A stretch of 64,000 bases of DNA from Achatina immaculata (lineage: Eukaryota > Mollusca > Gastropoda > Stylommatophora > Achatinidae). The notes under the pieces were generated by a model. That model saw nothing but the letters and a program-made list of their open reading frames with translations, searched no databases and was not told where the DNA came from. Below, in pieces: positions 32,833 to 43,525 of this stretch; within the stretch, counting starts at the first letter, position 1; each line of letters starts with the position of its first letter. The DNA is taken from assembly GCA_009760885.1 (NCBI GenBank), contig CM019693.1:42681433-42745432 (forward strand), written 5' to 3'. The translations under genes and the position numbers were made by a program.

Positions 32833-33300
32833 ACAGAATGTTAACAACAACCTGCCGAGAAGGAGCAGCAATATGAAGCAGAGTTGGATGACAGAAGATA
32901 TATTAACTCTTACGAGAGAAGGAAAGAAAGCTAAAAATTTATCAAAATATGAAGAGATTAAAAAAAAAAGGAAATATGTCTTTGTGTAAGCAATGCAGCA
33001 AAAGATGGGTGAAGAAATGAATAAGACTCAAAATACAAGAGAGATATATGAAGAAATAGCACTCATTATCAAAAGAAAGTATTTGACTAATAGCAGGAGG
33101 AGGCATCAAAAGACACGAGGTCAGATAGTAGTAGAGGAAGATGAAATAGTAAAAAGGAAGGAAGAATATAATAATAAATCTATCTGAAGATAACAGAGGC
33201 AAGAAAGCCAGCTCTAAGAAACATCGATGGTTCACCATTAAAGTGAGCAGAGGCTGAATGAGCAATAAACAAGATTCAATCTGAAAAGCCTGTGACCTTT
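32833..33300 (+). pseudogene. RTE-c copy 1: inverted upstream segment
   Basis: Plus-strand frames at 32,870-32,989 and 32,993-33,187 match the linker before the reverse transcriptase in family c: MTEDILTLTREGKKAKNLSK corresponds to MTEEILQLMDQGRSLKEDKD of the copy at 50.3 kb (minus strand). A stop at 32,987-32,989 splits them. Confidence 0.68.
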
Positions 33301-33339
33301 GCTTTTTTAGATAGTGCCACAAACTTTGAGTTTTTCATT

Positions 33340-34670
33340 TCTTCAGGTATATATGCAATTTCGTATATGTTAAAGCATTTTTTTCTGTTATCTTATCAGC
33401 TCCAAATTCCTTTAGTGCTTTCATAATTTCTATGGTAATGCCGTCTTGACCAGCTGTTTTTTCCTCGTTTAAAACTATGTCTGATGTGTCACGTGGCTAA
33501 AAAAAAGATTGATAAAGAAGTCAGTGAAGAACAATTTGGTTTCAGGCAAAATAGCAGAATAAGAAAGGCGATTTTTTTGTATAATAAAGCTGATCGATAA
33601 GTACATGGAAGTTGAGAAAGATGCATATTTGTTTACAGATTATACCAAAACATTTGACAGAATGAAGCATGACAAGCTAATCAAATGCCTTGAGAAAGTC
33701 GGTCTTAATGGGAAAACTATGACAAATCTTTACTGGCAGAAGTAAGCGTTGGTAAGATACGGCACAGTGATTTCAACAAACGTGCCCTTAAAGGGGGAAG
33801 TCAGGCAAGAATGTATTCTGTCTCCATGTCTATTCAACCTTCAGACACTCAGAAGAACTGCCGGACTGAGCATGGGGGAAGAAATATCAACAATCTAAAG
33901 TATGCAGATGATATAGTTCTTCTACCAGAGAATCCACAGAACATAAAGAAATTACTTGATAAGATAAACATCACAAGACAAGAATGGGGACTAAATATCA
34001 ATATCAAGAAGACCAAAGCAAGAAAGACCAACAACCACTTCACGATATAACCACAGACAAAGAGAAACTGGAACAAGTAACAAACTACAGCTGTCTATGG
34101 CATACACTAACCGAGGATGGGAGATGTGCGACTGAGATAAAGAAAATAATAGCAAAATACACATTCAACACCATGACGACAGTGCTGTTCGGTTATCCAG
34201 GAAACTGTACATAAAAAAAGAAAATTATAAAACGCCGTGCCTCTTCTGTTTTACTGTATGGAACAGAAACCTGGAATCTGAGCAAAAAGTAGGAGAGAAA
34301 GATTAATGTAGCAGAATGTGGATACTCAGCAAGAAGTAGGAGAGAAAGATTAATGTAGCAGAATGTGGACACTCAGCAAGAAGTAGGAGAGAAACATTAA
34401 TTAATTAGGTAGAAATGTGGTTGTACGGAAAACTGGGTCACATATCACGAGAACGAAAAGAGCAAATGCATAAGTTCTAGAAGAACTCCGACTACAATGT
34501 GGACTTCTCAGAGAAATAAGAATCAAGAAAACAAACTACTTTGGCCATAAACAAGACATATATATATATATATACTGAAGATGACACTGGAAGAAAAGGT
34601 GGAAGGAAAAAGAGCAAGAGGTAGACAGAGATGTAATATAATACAAGAATGACAGGACACAGCCTGGCTG
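33340..34670 (+). mobile_element. RTE-like element, family c, copy 2, also with inverted 5' part
   Basis: From 33,500 the plus strand has EVSEEQFGFRQNSRI, GGRNINNLKYADDIVLLPEN and QEWGLNINIKK; it runs, with many stops, to the C-terminal tail near 34,660. Just upstream, 33,340-33,495 encodes the preceding block on the minus strand (VLNEEKTAGQDGITIEIMKA). The reverse transcriptase motif C is intact (YADD at about 33,905). (TA)n at 34,559-34,575 sits in the tail. Confidence 0.72.
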
Positions 34671-34671
34671 A

Positions 34672-36750
34672 GTGCACCATGAAGCCGAGGGAGCGGGGAA
34701 ACTGGAGATTCATGACCCCCAACCTTCTTACTACAGACATAATCACGGCAGCAAAAGCAAGCGTTGGACTGCAGTCAACAAGTAGAAAAGCAAAGATATC
34801 AGATAACACATGGAAACACATGCATGAAAGACGAGTAGCAAATTAGCCATGTTGAATGTAAAGACAGATCTTGGAAAAGATCTGGCGAAAGCAACATACA
34901 AAGAAATAGACAATAAAGTAAAAGGTTCAGCTAGAACAGACAAAAGAGAATATATGGACAATATGACAAAAGAAGCACAAAATGCAGCAAAAACAGGAGA
35001 CAGCAAAACTGTATATAACATACAGAAAAAGCTAACAGGTGCTATTACCTCCAGAGAAATACCAGTCTTTAGCAAAACGGGGAACCTATTAACATGAAGT
35101 AAAAACCAAAAGCAAAGATGGGCTGAACACTTCCAAGAAATACTTAATCGACCACACCCAAATGAATTAATAAATCTTGAAACCGATTTACCAGTCCCAC
35201 AACTAAATGTCATCTTCGATGAAGTTACACTGAATGAAATTGAAACAACGGTGAATCTAATGGCTAACAACAAAGCTGCAGGTGAAGGTGAAATAACAGT
35301 CAAAATGTTAAAAGCTATTAACAGTGACAACATGAGCCAGCTACAAAGAATGTTTAATAAAATTTGGAAAGAAGAAAAGGTCTATTCTAAATGGAAAAAA
35401 AAGAATCATTGTTAAAATACCCCAAAAAAGGCAACCTTAGTGATTGCAATAACTGGAGGGATGCAACCTTACTATCCTTTGTGTCAAAAGTGTTTTGTAA
35501 TATGATTCTGAATAGAATTAAGGATATAGCGGATAATGCAATGAGAGAAGAACAGGCAGGATTTCGAAAAAGGAGAAGATGTCTCGACCAGATCTTTACT
35601 CTAAGAATAATACTTGAAGAACATATTAAAAACAGAAACCATTAATCCTGAACTTCATAGACTTTAAAAAGGCATTTGATAGCATACACAGAGATTCATT
35701 GTGGAAAATTTAAAGACTATATGGAATACCATTTAAAACTGTCAACATCATTAGAGATGTCTACAACAGATATGTTTGTACAGTCAAGACAGAAGAAGGA
35801 ATGAACGAATGGTTTCAGATTGAAACAGGTGTGAAACAAGGATGTATATTATCTCCCTTGCTTTTTGGAATTGCCATAGATTCTATAATGAAAAGATGTC
35901 ATACAGATAAAACCAGCATTGGCTGGGTACATGGGACCCAAATAGAAGACCTTGATTTTGCAGATGACACAACTCTTATCAGTGACAATGTGAAACCGAT
36001 GGCGGAAAAAAACAGATTCCCTGTCTTCCTTGGCTAGCAAAAGAGGTCTTGAAATTAACAAAGACAAAACACAAATTATGAAATTTCTCATTAGCCACGA
36101 AGGAAAAATATACATAGAAGAAGCAGCTTTTGATGAAGTAATCCAATTTGCATAGCTTGGCAGCCACATAGACCAGGATGGTGACACCAGGAAAGAAGTT
36201 AGAATTCGAATTGCAAAAGCAGCATTGTCCTTCAAAAATCTTGAGAACATATGGAATTCAAAAGCTATAAGCACAAAAACCAAGTTAACATTATTCAATT
36301 CAAATGTGATATCAACCCTCATTTATGCATGCGAAAGCTGGATATCAGCTAAAGAAATAGACAAGAAATTAGACTCTTTTGAAAACAAACGCCTAAGGAA
36401 AATACTTGATATAAAGTGGAACGAATTTAGGAACAGAGATAGATGGGCAACCAAAAACTTGTTTCATGGGTGATCAGAAAAAGAAGATGGACATATGTAG
36501 GCCACGTGACGAGAAGAAACGATCAGAGAATACCAAAACAAGCTGTCAAATGGACCACAACAGGCCGAAGAAAAAGAGGTCGATCAAGTGAAACTCTAAA
36601 GAGGACATTGTTAAGGGAAGCCAGTTTAGTGGGCATAACATCCCTTGATGACATTGAGAAAACTCGTCGAAAACAGAAAAACTTGGCAAACAACTATGCG
36701 AGCTCTATGTGACATTTAACGGCACGGGAAGGATATAAGATGTAAGAATC
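34672..36750 (+). mobile_element. RTE-like element, family b, copy 3
   Basis: Plus-strand relative of the elements at 12.6 and 18.6 kb. It starts in the linker after the endonuclease and ends at GGCACGGGAAGGATATAAGA near 36,745. Longest of the three; the endonuclease is missing, so it is 5' truncated. Its 5' end abuts the end of RTE-c copy 2. Confidence 0.8.
34849..36712 (+). pseudogene. RTE-b copy 3: reverse transcriptase and tail
   Basis: Pieces in order: 34,849-35,097 (linker), a stretch to 35,390 with TLNEIETTVNLMANNKAAGE, 35,391-35,645 (EEQAGFRKRRRCLDQIFTLR), motif A FIDFKKAFDSI near 35,665, motif B (GVKQGCILSPLLFGIA), motif C FADD at about 35,958, 36,225-36,473 (KLDSFENKRLRKIL) and 36,443-36,712 (GHVTRRNDQRIPK, GRRKRGRSSETLKR). 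At least five frame changes or stops. It keeps the FADD motif that copy 1 has lost. Confidence 0.8.
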
Positions 36751-36921
36751 TTCTTCCTGAAGTCGGCACATGATGATGATAACACAGATTAAAAATTCAT
36801 AGTAAACAAATACATGTAAGACAACTGTAAAGATAAATATGAAACAAACATGGACGTCACAATTAGTCATATGAGAGATTTAGAGATAACAAAATGGTTG
36901 GACTGGTCTTGGATAGTTTAA
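36751..36921. other. short spacer before the third mariner
   Basis: GATGATGAT run near 36,770 may belong to the 3' end of the RTE-b copy. Otherwise nothing recognised. Confidence 0.5.
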
Positions 36922-38207
36922 TACGAGGGGTGACTGATAAGTTCTTGGCCTAAGGTACAAATACTTGAAACACACAGTTGATACTGAGTGCATTTACAGA
37001 TCAGGTTAATGTAAGTTTAAACACCAAGTTTCAATATATTAACTGCAACCAATTTTTTTACAGGCAACTGAAATGGTAAAGGGTGGCAGAAATTGAGAAA
37101 ATGGATCAAATTTCGCATCGGACAGTCATTCGCTACCTCTGCATCAAGGGCTTATCATCGAAGAAGACCCATGAGGATATGGTAGAGACTCCAGGGGAGA
37201 GTGCCCCTTCTTACAGCACAGTGAAGAAATGGGCAGCTCAATTCAAACATGGAAGGGAGAGTCTGGAAGATGATTCCCGTCCAGGAAGACCAAGAACGGT
37301 AACCACCGATAAAACCACCGGCAGAATCCACGACATGATAATGGAGGATCGACGACTAACTGAGCGGTACATTAGTACTGAGTTGGGCATCTCCAATGCC
37401 ATTATTCACAATGATCTTCAAATGATAAAGGTCTCTGCTCCATGGGTCTTGAAACTTCTTGGAAGCTGATCACAAAAGACAGCATCCCAACGTGTCAAGA
37501 TACAATCTTGGCCATTTTTCTGCAGATCGTGAAAAGTTTCTTCAGCAATTTGTGACTATGGATGAGACTTGGGTTCATCATTTTCAACCAGAAATCAAAG
37601 AACAGTCAAAGCAGTGGAAACATCATGGATCCCCACCTCCAAAGAAAGCAAGGGTGGCTCTGTCTGCAGCAAAGTTATGGCTTCCATCTTCTGGGATTCA
37701 GAAGGTGTGCTACTAGTAGATTATCTTCAAAAGAGCAGAATGGTCATTGGGGCCTATTGCGCCAATCTTGTGAAGCAACTGCGGGTTAAACTGAAGGAAA
37801 AACGTCGATGGAAACTGACAAGAGGAATCATCTTTCATCAAGACAATGCTCCAGTTCACAAGTCGGCGGTGCCAATGGCTGCCATTCATGAATGCGGCTC
37901 CCAGCTTCTTGAACATCCTCCTTATTCCCCAGATTTGGTCCCTTCGGACTATTACCTGTTTACCTAACTCAAAAAAGGAGCTCAGTGATTGTAAATTTGC
38001 TTCAGATGATGACGTCATTCATGCTGTAGACCACTTTCAACTGGCACACGATGCTGGCTTTTACAAAGAAGGGATCCGTATGGTCCATGATCGCTGGACT
38101 AAGTGCATAAACTTGCAAGGGGACTATGTTAAGAAATAACCCCCAAAAAGTTGTCCACAAATAATCCGTTATACCTTATGCCGAGAACTTATCAATCACC
38201 CCTCGTA
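36922..38207 (+). mobile_element. mariner-like transposon with clear terminal repeats
   Basis: Left end TACGAGGGGTGACTGATAAG then TTCTTGGCC; right end, on the minus strand, TACGAGGGGTGATTGATAAG then TTCTCGGC. The inverted repeats run for about 30 bp. TA at each end is the target dinucleotide. The 1,286-bp length is normal for mariner. It is a different subfamily from the mariners at 0.2 and 27.2 kb by its ends. Confidence 0.9.
37101..38139 (+). pseudogene. mariner-like transposase, frameshifted
   Basis: ATG at 37,101 (MDQISHRTVIRYLCIKG) is the most plausible start seen; codons upstream are open to 37,083. It has two helix-turn-helix regions and the linker SRPGRPRTVTTD to 37,467. A shift then moves to the frame with VTMDETWVHHF (first Asp). 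A second shift leads to FHQDNAPVHKS (second Asp) and YSPDLVPSDYYLF (third Asp), a DD34D set. A further shift follows after 37,967. All catalytic residues are present but the frame is broken at least three times. Confidence 0.82.
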
Positions 38208-38531
38208 CATCTAATGATTTTCAAAGCCGGGCAGTTGTTTTATTCTTTGTATTGCATTTAGTATTTTTGTGCCTAGTTCCCTGTGACTAATGTTTCTTTT
38301 TCTGTGATAGTGAACACAATATCTCTGTGTCAGCAGATAGTGAGCTATAACTCACTTACAGACTAGACATTATAAGATCTCTGCCAGGCTTCAAACTACA
38401 GTGCAGACAATATCCAGCCTATGTAGACCAAGGAGGAACTTCTTAAATACTAAACAGGAACTGAAAGAAAAATAGCATCGGCTTTCTGTCAGCTGACATT
38501 AAAAACAGTAGTATAATAATCAAATACTCAC
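38208..38531. other. spacer without a recognised gene
   Basis: No coding frame or repeat recognised. Confidence 0.5.
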
Positions 38532-38639
38532 GACATCTGCAATGCTTTGACTTTGGTCCTTCGGTGCATCTGTTCTCGTAATCCATCTCCATCAGGTGGC
38601 TCTCTGTACGTCTGCTGACATCTGTGACTAATTCTTCTG
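38532..38639 (-). CDS. candidate small host exon, 36 codons, phase 1 at both ends
   Basis: On the minus strand an acceptor with a pyrimidine tract (TTTGTTCTTTTATTTAG) precedes a 108-nt open stretch and a consensus donor (GTGAGT) follows. Taken in phase 1 it codes EELVTDVSRRTESHLMEMDY then a Cys/Lys/Arg-rich end (CTEGPKSKHCRC). The start resembles that of the exon at 4,492-4,842 (DEEVKKLSLTSD) in position of acceptor and Glu-Glu start, and both share phase. Function unknown; no expression evidence. Confidence 0.35.
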
Positions 38640-38682
38640 CTAAATAAAAGAACAAACAAAACTTTACAAACTGTCCGATTCT

Positions 38683-38788
38683 GTAAACTTTACGTCTGAT
38701 CACGTCAGAAGAACTTCTCAGCTGCTGCTACGATGTCCAGTGATATAATAAGACACAACACATAACATATTGCTAGGTTTCCTATATG
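38683..38788. repeat. left copy of a ~106-bp direct repeat around a retroelement
   Basis: GTAAACTTTACGTCTGATCA to AGGTTTCCTATATG matches 41,182-41,288 with roughly one difference in ten. The two flank the element at 38,789-41,181, so this is most simply a very long target-site duplication. Confidence 0.82.
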
Positions 38789-39059
38789 CAGGAAACTCTC
38801 TAGTGTAGAGAGCGAAACAACACAACTCTTTCAGATCATCAGAGGGAGTACTCCCCCCTTCAGACAAGTGTTTCGGCCTTATTAAACTCCTGACACTCTA
38901 AGGGGGGGGGGGGGTGGATGGGCCCTTCTGGGCCATGACTCCCAGAGGTCTTGTGAGTTGTTGCTTTTTGTGTCTCGGGATTGAGTTGGCACTACACTTT
39001 TGAAGTGCGTCTTTAGCGATTCGAGGACTGGTATTGGTTGTAGCAAACGACATTTATGT

Positions 39060-39400
39060 TCCCAATGCTTGTTTCGCATACTCCACAGTCAGAAATGAAG
39101 CCTTTTCTGCTGTTTCTGAAAGGCATTTCAGTGCCCTTGCTCTTGCTTGTCCCTTTATGCCCAGTTGCTTACATAGGTCGTATGATGATGTTGGTACGAA
39201 TGGTCTCGCTCCCACTTCTACAGTTATTACTTTTGCTCCCTGCCTCAGTTGCTTGACCAGGTCATTGTACTTTTCACATCTGAATAGATGCTGCTCCTCT
39301 ATTCATGTTTCGTACGGAACCGTAAGCTCGATCATTATTGGTTCCTGGTTTTCTATGGAGTACACTATAGTGTCCGGTCTCATTCTTGTGTTTATGATGG
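39060..39400 (-). pseudogene. restriction-like-endonuclease element copy 2: endonuclease domain
   Basis: The minus strand shows RMRPDTIVYSIENQEPIMIE then LTVPYET, a TAG, then FRCEKYNDLVKQLRQGAKVI and KQLGIKGQARARALKCLSET. The Asp and Glu of the restriction-like core are kept, as in copy 1. Confidence 0.75.
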
Positions 39401-40698
39401 CAGTCGGGTATTCTTTCTTCCTGGTAGATCCGCTATCACATCCCAGTCATTTCCACTATCTAGCAGTGATGGTAAGGGAATATCCCTGATTTCAATATTC
39501 GATGTTGTACCAGCGTCTATGAAGTATTTAGGTGGGACCTCAACTCTTTTGCTGTTATTTGCTTTATCTTTTGCCCTGTCTACAATGGCTACTAGTTCCA
39601 GCAGCACTCTGTTGTGCGCCAGGTGTAGCGTCCTTGACCTAATGATATTCTACATGCTGACAGCACATGTTCCAATGTTTGCCTTTCGTTGCAGAGAGGG
39701 CACTTTGTGTCTTCTGATAAACCCTATTTGTATAGGTTAGAGCCTGTAGGCAGAAGGTCATAAGTAGCTCTGATGATGAAGCTGAGCCCCAAGGGTGCCA
39801 TTTTCCCAGTGTCATTCCATGTTAGTGATCTCTGCAGGACTTCCTCCCATGTTAGTGATCTCTGCAGGACTTCCTCCTATGTTGTCCACTGACCTTGCTG
39901 TGCCTGTTGGACTGCCTTCTGGACTCGCTTATCATCCTCTGAATTCCTTACTTCGCTGATGATCATATCCCTTCTTTTCTTACAGGAGACCTTTTTTACA
40001 GGAAGCCACCACGTGATTTCACCATGACCAAATCCCCTTCTGTTGGTCTGGGTGTATCCTATTACTTCTTTCAGCTCCTGTGTTTCCCTGGCTGCGGTCA
40101 CTTCCTCACGTACTTTCCATTTTCGTCCAGTTTTAAGTGTTGGCTGCACTTCTCGTACCACCGGATCTGTAGATTCTTGTAGCATCACTGCAAGCCTTGT
40201 CTTTCCTACCTTGTATTCTTCAACCACAGATTTGAATGGCAGCTGCAGTTTGCTCTTCTTGCAGTACAGCGCTACATCAGTTAATCCTGGTCGTACGCCC
40301 AGCCATTTTCTTATGGCTTTATTTATCTTTCTTTCGACTGCCTCTACTGTGCTGGTACTTACTTCGTAAATGAGTAGTGGCCACATCAATTTTGGAATCA
40401 GCATGAACTGGAGGCACCATATTTTGAACTTTCTAAGTAGCTTGCTTTTGTATATGATGTTGAGTTCATTCTGTGCCATTTCTATAACCTGCTTCACCGT
40501 GTTTGAGTCTTTCATGGAAGCATCATATACTCTGCCAAGGCTCTTCACTGGCTCTTCCCCTACAGTTGGGATTATCTGATTTGCCACTGTGTATGATCTT
40601 TCCATCACTTTCCCCTTTCTGAGTGACAGGCTTCTTGACTTCCTTGGCTCGAAGCTCATGCGGCACCATATGATAAGGCTGTCCAAACGCTCTAACAT
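39392..40698 (-). pseudogene. restriction-like-endonuclease element copy 2: thumb and Cys/His region
   Basis: The main piece 40,698-39,877 is open for 273 codons (KSRSLSLRKGKV to QQGQWTT) and has sense codons where copy 1 has stops (MWPLL, REVQPTL). A short duplication of 25-30 bp (EEVLQRSLT twice) lies at 39,815-39,870. The Cys/His knuckle CPLCNERQTLEHVLSAC follows near 39,700, then 39,607-39,392 completes the region. Confidence 0.78.
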
Positions 40699-40744
40699 CT
40701 TTCGTGTCTGTGCTTCATTGTTTGTTATTTACTGTTGTGTCATC

Positions 40745-41181
40745 CATGAATGCTTTTAGTGGTGGCATTTGACATCCATTTGACATCTGAACCTTGGGCC
40801 TTATGCTGCTCCTTCTGCTGCTCTCAGGTTTACTTGCATGGCTAGTACGAACAGCATGGGAGATATTGTACAGCCAATTGCAATTCCTACCTGGAGCTCA
40901 ATCCATCTTGTAATATATCCTGATGTTCCAAATCTCACGAGGAACCCTGTGAAGTACATTTTCAGCATATTCGTGATCTCTTTTGGCACATGATACATGT
41001 CTGGTGCTAGCCATATCATCTGGTGTGGTACTGAGCCATACGCATTGGCTAGGTCAAGCCATATTACCTGCAGATCTTGCTTTCCAGATCTTGCCTGCTG
41101 AATAGCTTTCAAAATCATTGAAGCATGCTCGAGAAATCCTGGGGAACCTGGAATTCCTCCTTTCTGCACGGATGTATCAAC
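40745..41181 (-). pseudogene. restriction-like-endonuclease element copy 2: reverse transcriptase part
   Basis: Contains QKGGIPGSPGFLEHASM, motif A (WLDLANAYGSVPHQM with the Trp that copy 1 has lost), RWIELQVGIAIGCTISP and, after a frame change, AFMDDTTV (motif C). The first seven residues of the open frame (MIRRKFY) come in part from the flanking target sequence. Confidence 0.78.
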
Positions 41182-41288
41182 GTAAAATTTACGTCTGATC
41201 ACGTCAGAGGAACTTTTCAGCTGCTGCTACGATATCCAGTGATATAATAAAGACATAACAAATAACATATTACTAGGTTTCCTATATG
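41182..41288. repeat. right copy of the ~106-bp direct repeat
   Basis: Matches 38,683-38,788; see that entry. Confidence 0.82.
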
Positions 41289-42012
41289 TTAATATGAACA
41301 ATTTCAGCTCATTCTGGCTTCCATATTCGCGGGATCTGCACGTGTGAATTAATATTTTGCAAAGGCAATTTGTAACAGAGAAAAAAAAGAAACGTAACTG
41401 ATAACTAAACGTGTTATGAGTAAATTTTATTCTCTAATGGTGGCCTTGCTGTCTGGATTCCAGTATTTGTTCTTAAGATAGTGCACGCATATTATTGTTG
41501 TTCTATGGTTATCTAAGGACCATGAGCGAATCATTTCCAGTGAGAAACACACAAGTCTAGAAGAGCTTAGAAATTGATAATTTTTTAACTGAGAATTAAA
41601 ATAAATGTCTATAAGGGCCGTGACAGTGTCTGTATATCCCAGAGAAAAGTACCGAGAACTGAGAAAAGGTGAGTGCTGGTGAATTTATTCTGTTAATACA
41701 GTAGAACTCACTTATTTTGGGACAACTATTCGCCGTTTCAGCAAATGAAACTGTATGGCATCAAATTTAAATGAATTTGTCAGACTTAAAAGATCAAAGT
41801 TGCTGATCTAATGAAACTTTTGCTGACTAGCCTTCTTGTGGAGAATTACATTTTCATTTGTAGCAAATAATTTTTGCTGTTGATGCTAAAAGATGAGAGT
41901 TTATGATCTAATTAGACAACCTGTTTATGTACTAAACGCTGAGAAACTCAGCAACAACACTCAGGTAAAACAGCGTTCTCCACAAGAACAAAAGTTGTGT
42001 TACAACCGGACT
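41289..42012. other. 0.7 kb without a recognised gene
   Basis: A/T-rich, no coding frame recognised. Confidence 0.5.
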
Positions 42013-42045
42013 ATATAAAAACTGGCAGTCTTACAGCACCAGCTT
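42010..42045 (+). promoter_or_regulatory. possible TATA-type core promoter
   Basis: CTATATAAAAAC at 42,012-42,023 is a good TATA box match. About 30 bp downstream lie CAGCTTAGTC-like initiator sequences (42,038-42,050) and an ATG at 42,095. This is a motif match only. Confidence 0.3.
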
Positions 42046-42094
42046 AGTCAAGAAACTTCTATTTTTAGATTATATACTAGCAAAACACATTTTA

Positions 42095-42277
42095 ATGGTG
42101 AGCAGAATGGAAGGTGATGCTCATGAAGAAGAAACTGTAGCCACAAAGCAGAAAAAAAAGTCACAATCTTCCCGGCGAGAATGTCTTAGGGTCATACGGG
42201 AAACACAAAGCCACGACAAGCAAAAATACAAGAGCTTACATACTTACAATTTCAAGAATAGCTTCAACCGAACATGA
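42095..42277 (+). CDS. short unassigned frame downstream of the TATA match
   Basis: Sixty codons, starts MVSRMEGDAHEEETVATKQK, strongly charged, Lys/Ser/Arg-rich in the middle. No known domain, no signal peptide, no membrane segment. It is listed only because it begins 80 bp after a TATA box match; it may equally be chance. Confidence 0.2.
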   Translation: MVSRMEGDAHEEETVATKQKKKSQSSRRECLRVIRETQSHDKQKYKSLHTYNFKNSFNRT

Positions 42278-42609
42278 ACAATCTCATTCAGAAAAACAAC
42301 ATAAATTTCTCACAATAAAGAGAACACACCAAAACTACGAAACTATTATATTCATCCTAAAGCTTGGACTAGCAAAACTCTCTTGGGACATAGCCAGAAA
42401 AACTTCTACATAAAAGACAAAACTAACTCAGAGCCGGAAAGCTCTTGTTGATCATAATACAATTATGATCCTAACCAACGAAACACACCACGTGATCTAC
42501 ACCTCACTATGACATCTCTCACTTTCCTGGCCTGTTCCCACCCTGCTCTGATAATCATGCTTTGCTCTATAATGTCATATCCTATCATGTTCTATCGGCC
42601 CTCTATTTA
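42278..42609. other. spacer without a recognised gene
   Basis: Nothing recognised. Confidence 0.5.
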
Positions 42610-43525
42610 ATTCTCCTAAAATCAATTTTATATTCTTTCCTAAACCCTAAAATCAGTTTTATATTGTCTCCTAAACCCTAAAATCAGTTTTAAATTCTTT
42701 CCTAAACCATAAAATCAGTTTTATATTCTCTCCTAAACCATAAATTCAGTTTTAAATTCTTTCCTAAACCTAAAAATCAGTTTTATATTCTTTCCTAAAC
42801 CATAAAATCAGTTTTATATTCTCTCCTAAACCATAAAATCAGTTTTAAATTCTTTCCTAAACTCTAAAATCAGTTTTATATTCTCTCATAAACCATAAAA
42901 TCAGTTTTATATTACTTCATAAACCCTAAAATCAGTTTTATATTCTCTTCTAAACCCTAAAATCAGTTTTAAATTCTCTCAGAAACCGTAAAATCAGTTT
43001 TATATTCTTTCCGAAACCATAAAATCAGTTTTATATTCTCTCCTAAACCCTAAAATCAGTTTTAAATTCTCTCAGAAACCGTAAAATCAGTTTTATATTC
43101 TTTCCGAAACCATAAAATCAGTTTTATATTCTCTCCTAAACCATAAAATCAGTTTTATATTCTCTCCAAAACCCTAAAATCAGTTTTATGTTCTCTCCTA
43201 AACCCCAAAATCAGTTTTAAATTCTTTCCTAAACCCTAAAATCAGTTTTATATTATCTCCTAAACCATAAAATCAGTTTTAAATTCTTTCCTAAACCCTA
43301 AAAATCAGTTTTATATTCTTTCCTAAACCCTAAAATCAGTTTTATATTCTCTCCTAAACCCTAAAATCAGTTTTATATTCTCTCCTAAACCATAAAATCA
43401 GTTTTATATTCTCTCCTAACCCATAAAATCAGTTTTATATTCTCTCCTAAACCATAAAATCAGTTTTATATTCTCTCCTAAACCATAAAATCAGTTTTAT
43501 ATTCTCTCCTAAACTATAAAATGCC
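42610..43525. repeat. 30-bp minisatellite, about thirty copies
   Basis: Unit AAAATCAGTTTTATATTCTC then TCCTAAACCCT (or CCAT) repeats at close to 30-bp spacing (e.g. 42,653 and 42,683). Copies differ at a few fixed places (TATATT or TAAATT; CTCTCC or CTTTCC). Confidence 0.95.

Larger units (their letters stand above)
31930..33300 (-). mobile_element. RTE-like element, family c, copy 1, with inverted 5' part
   Basis: The minus strand from about 32,833 down to 31,930 has the late reverse transcriptase and the C-terminus in sense order. From 32,833 to about 33,300 the earlier part of the same protein is encoded on the plus strand instead (SWMTEDILTLTREGKKAK, then KMGEEMNKTQNTREIYEEIA). So the two parts meet head to head at about 32,833, as in LINE insertions made by twin priming. 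Confidence 0.75.
38789..41181 (-). mobile_element. restriction-like-endonuclease non-LTR element, copy 2, 5' truncated
   Basis: Minus-strand relative of 23,266-27,180. It starts in the middle of the reverse transcriptase (at YVDTSVQKGG) and ends with the 160-bp terminal sequence at 38,955-38,789. It is flanked by about 106-bp direct repeats. Only one copy of the terminal sequence is present because the 5' end is missing. Confidence 0.82.

Noticed and set aside
42610..43525. Telomere-like repeat because of CCCTAAA
   Set aside because: The motif occurs once per 30-bp unit in a minisatellite, often as CCATAAA; there is no uninterrupted heptamer array.
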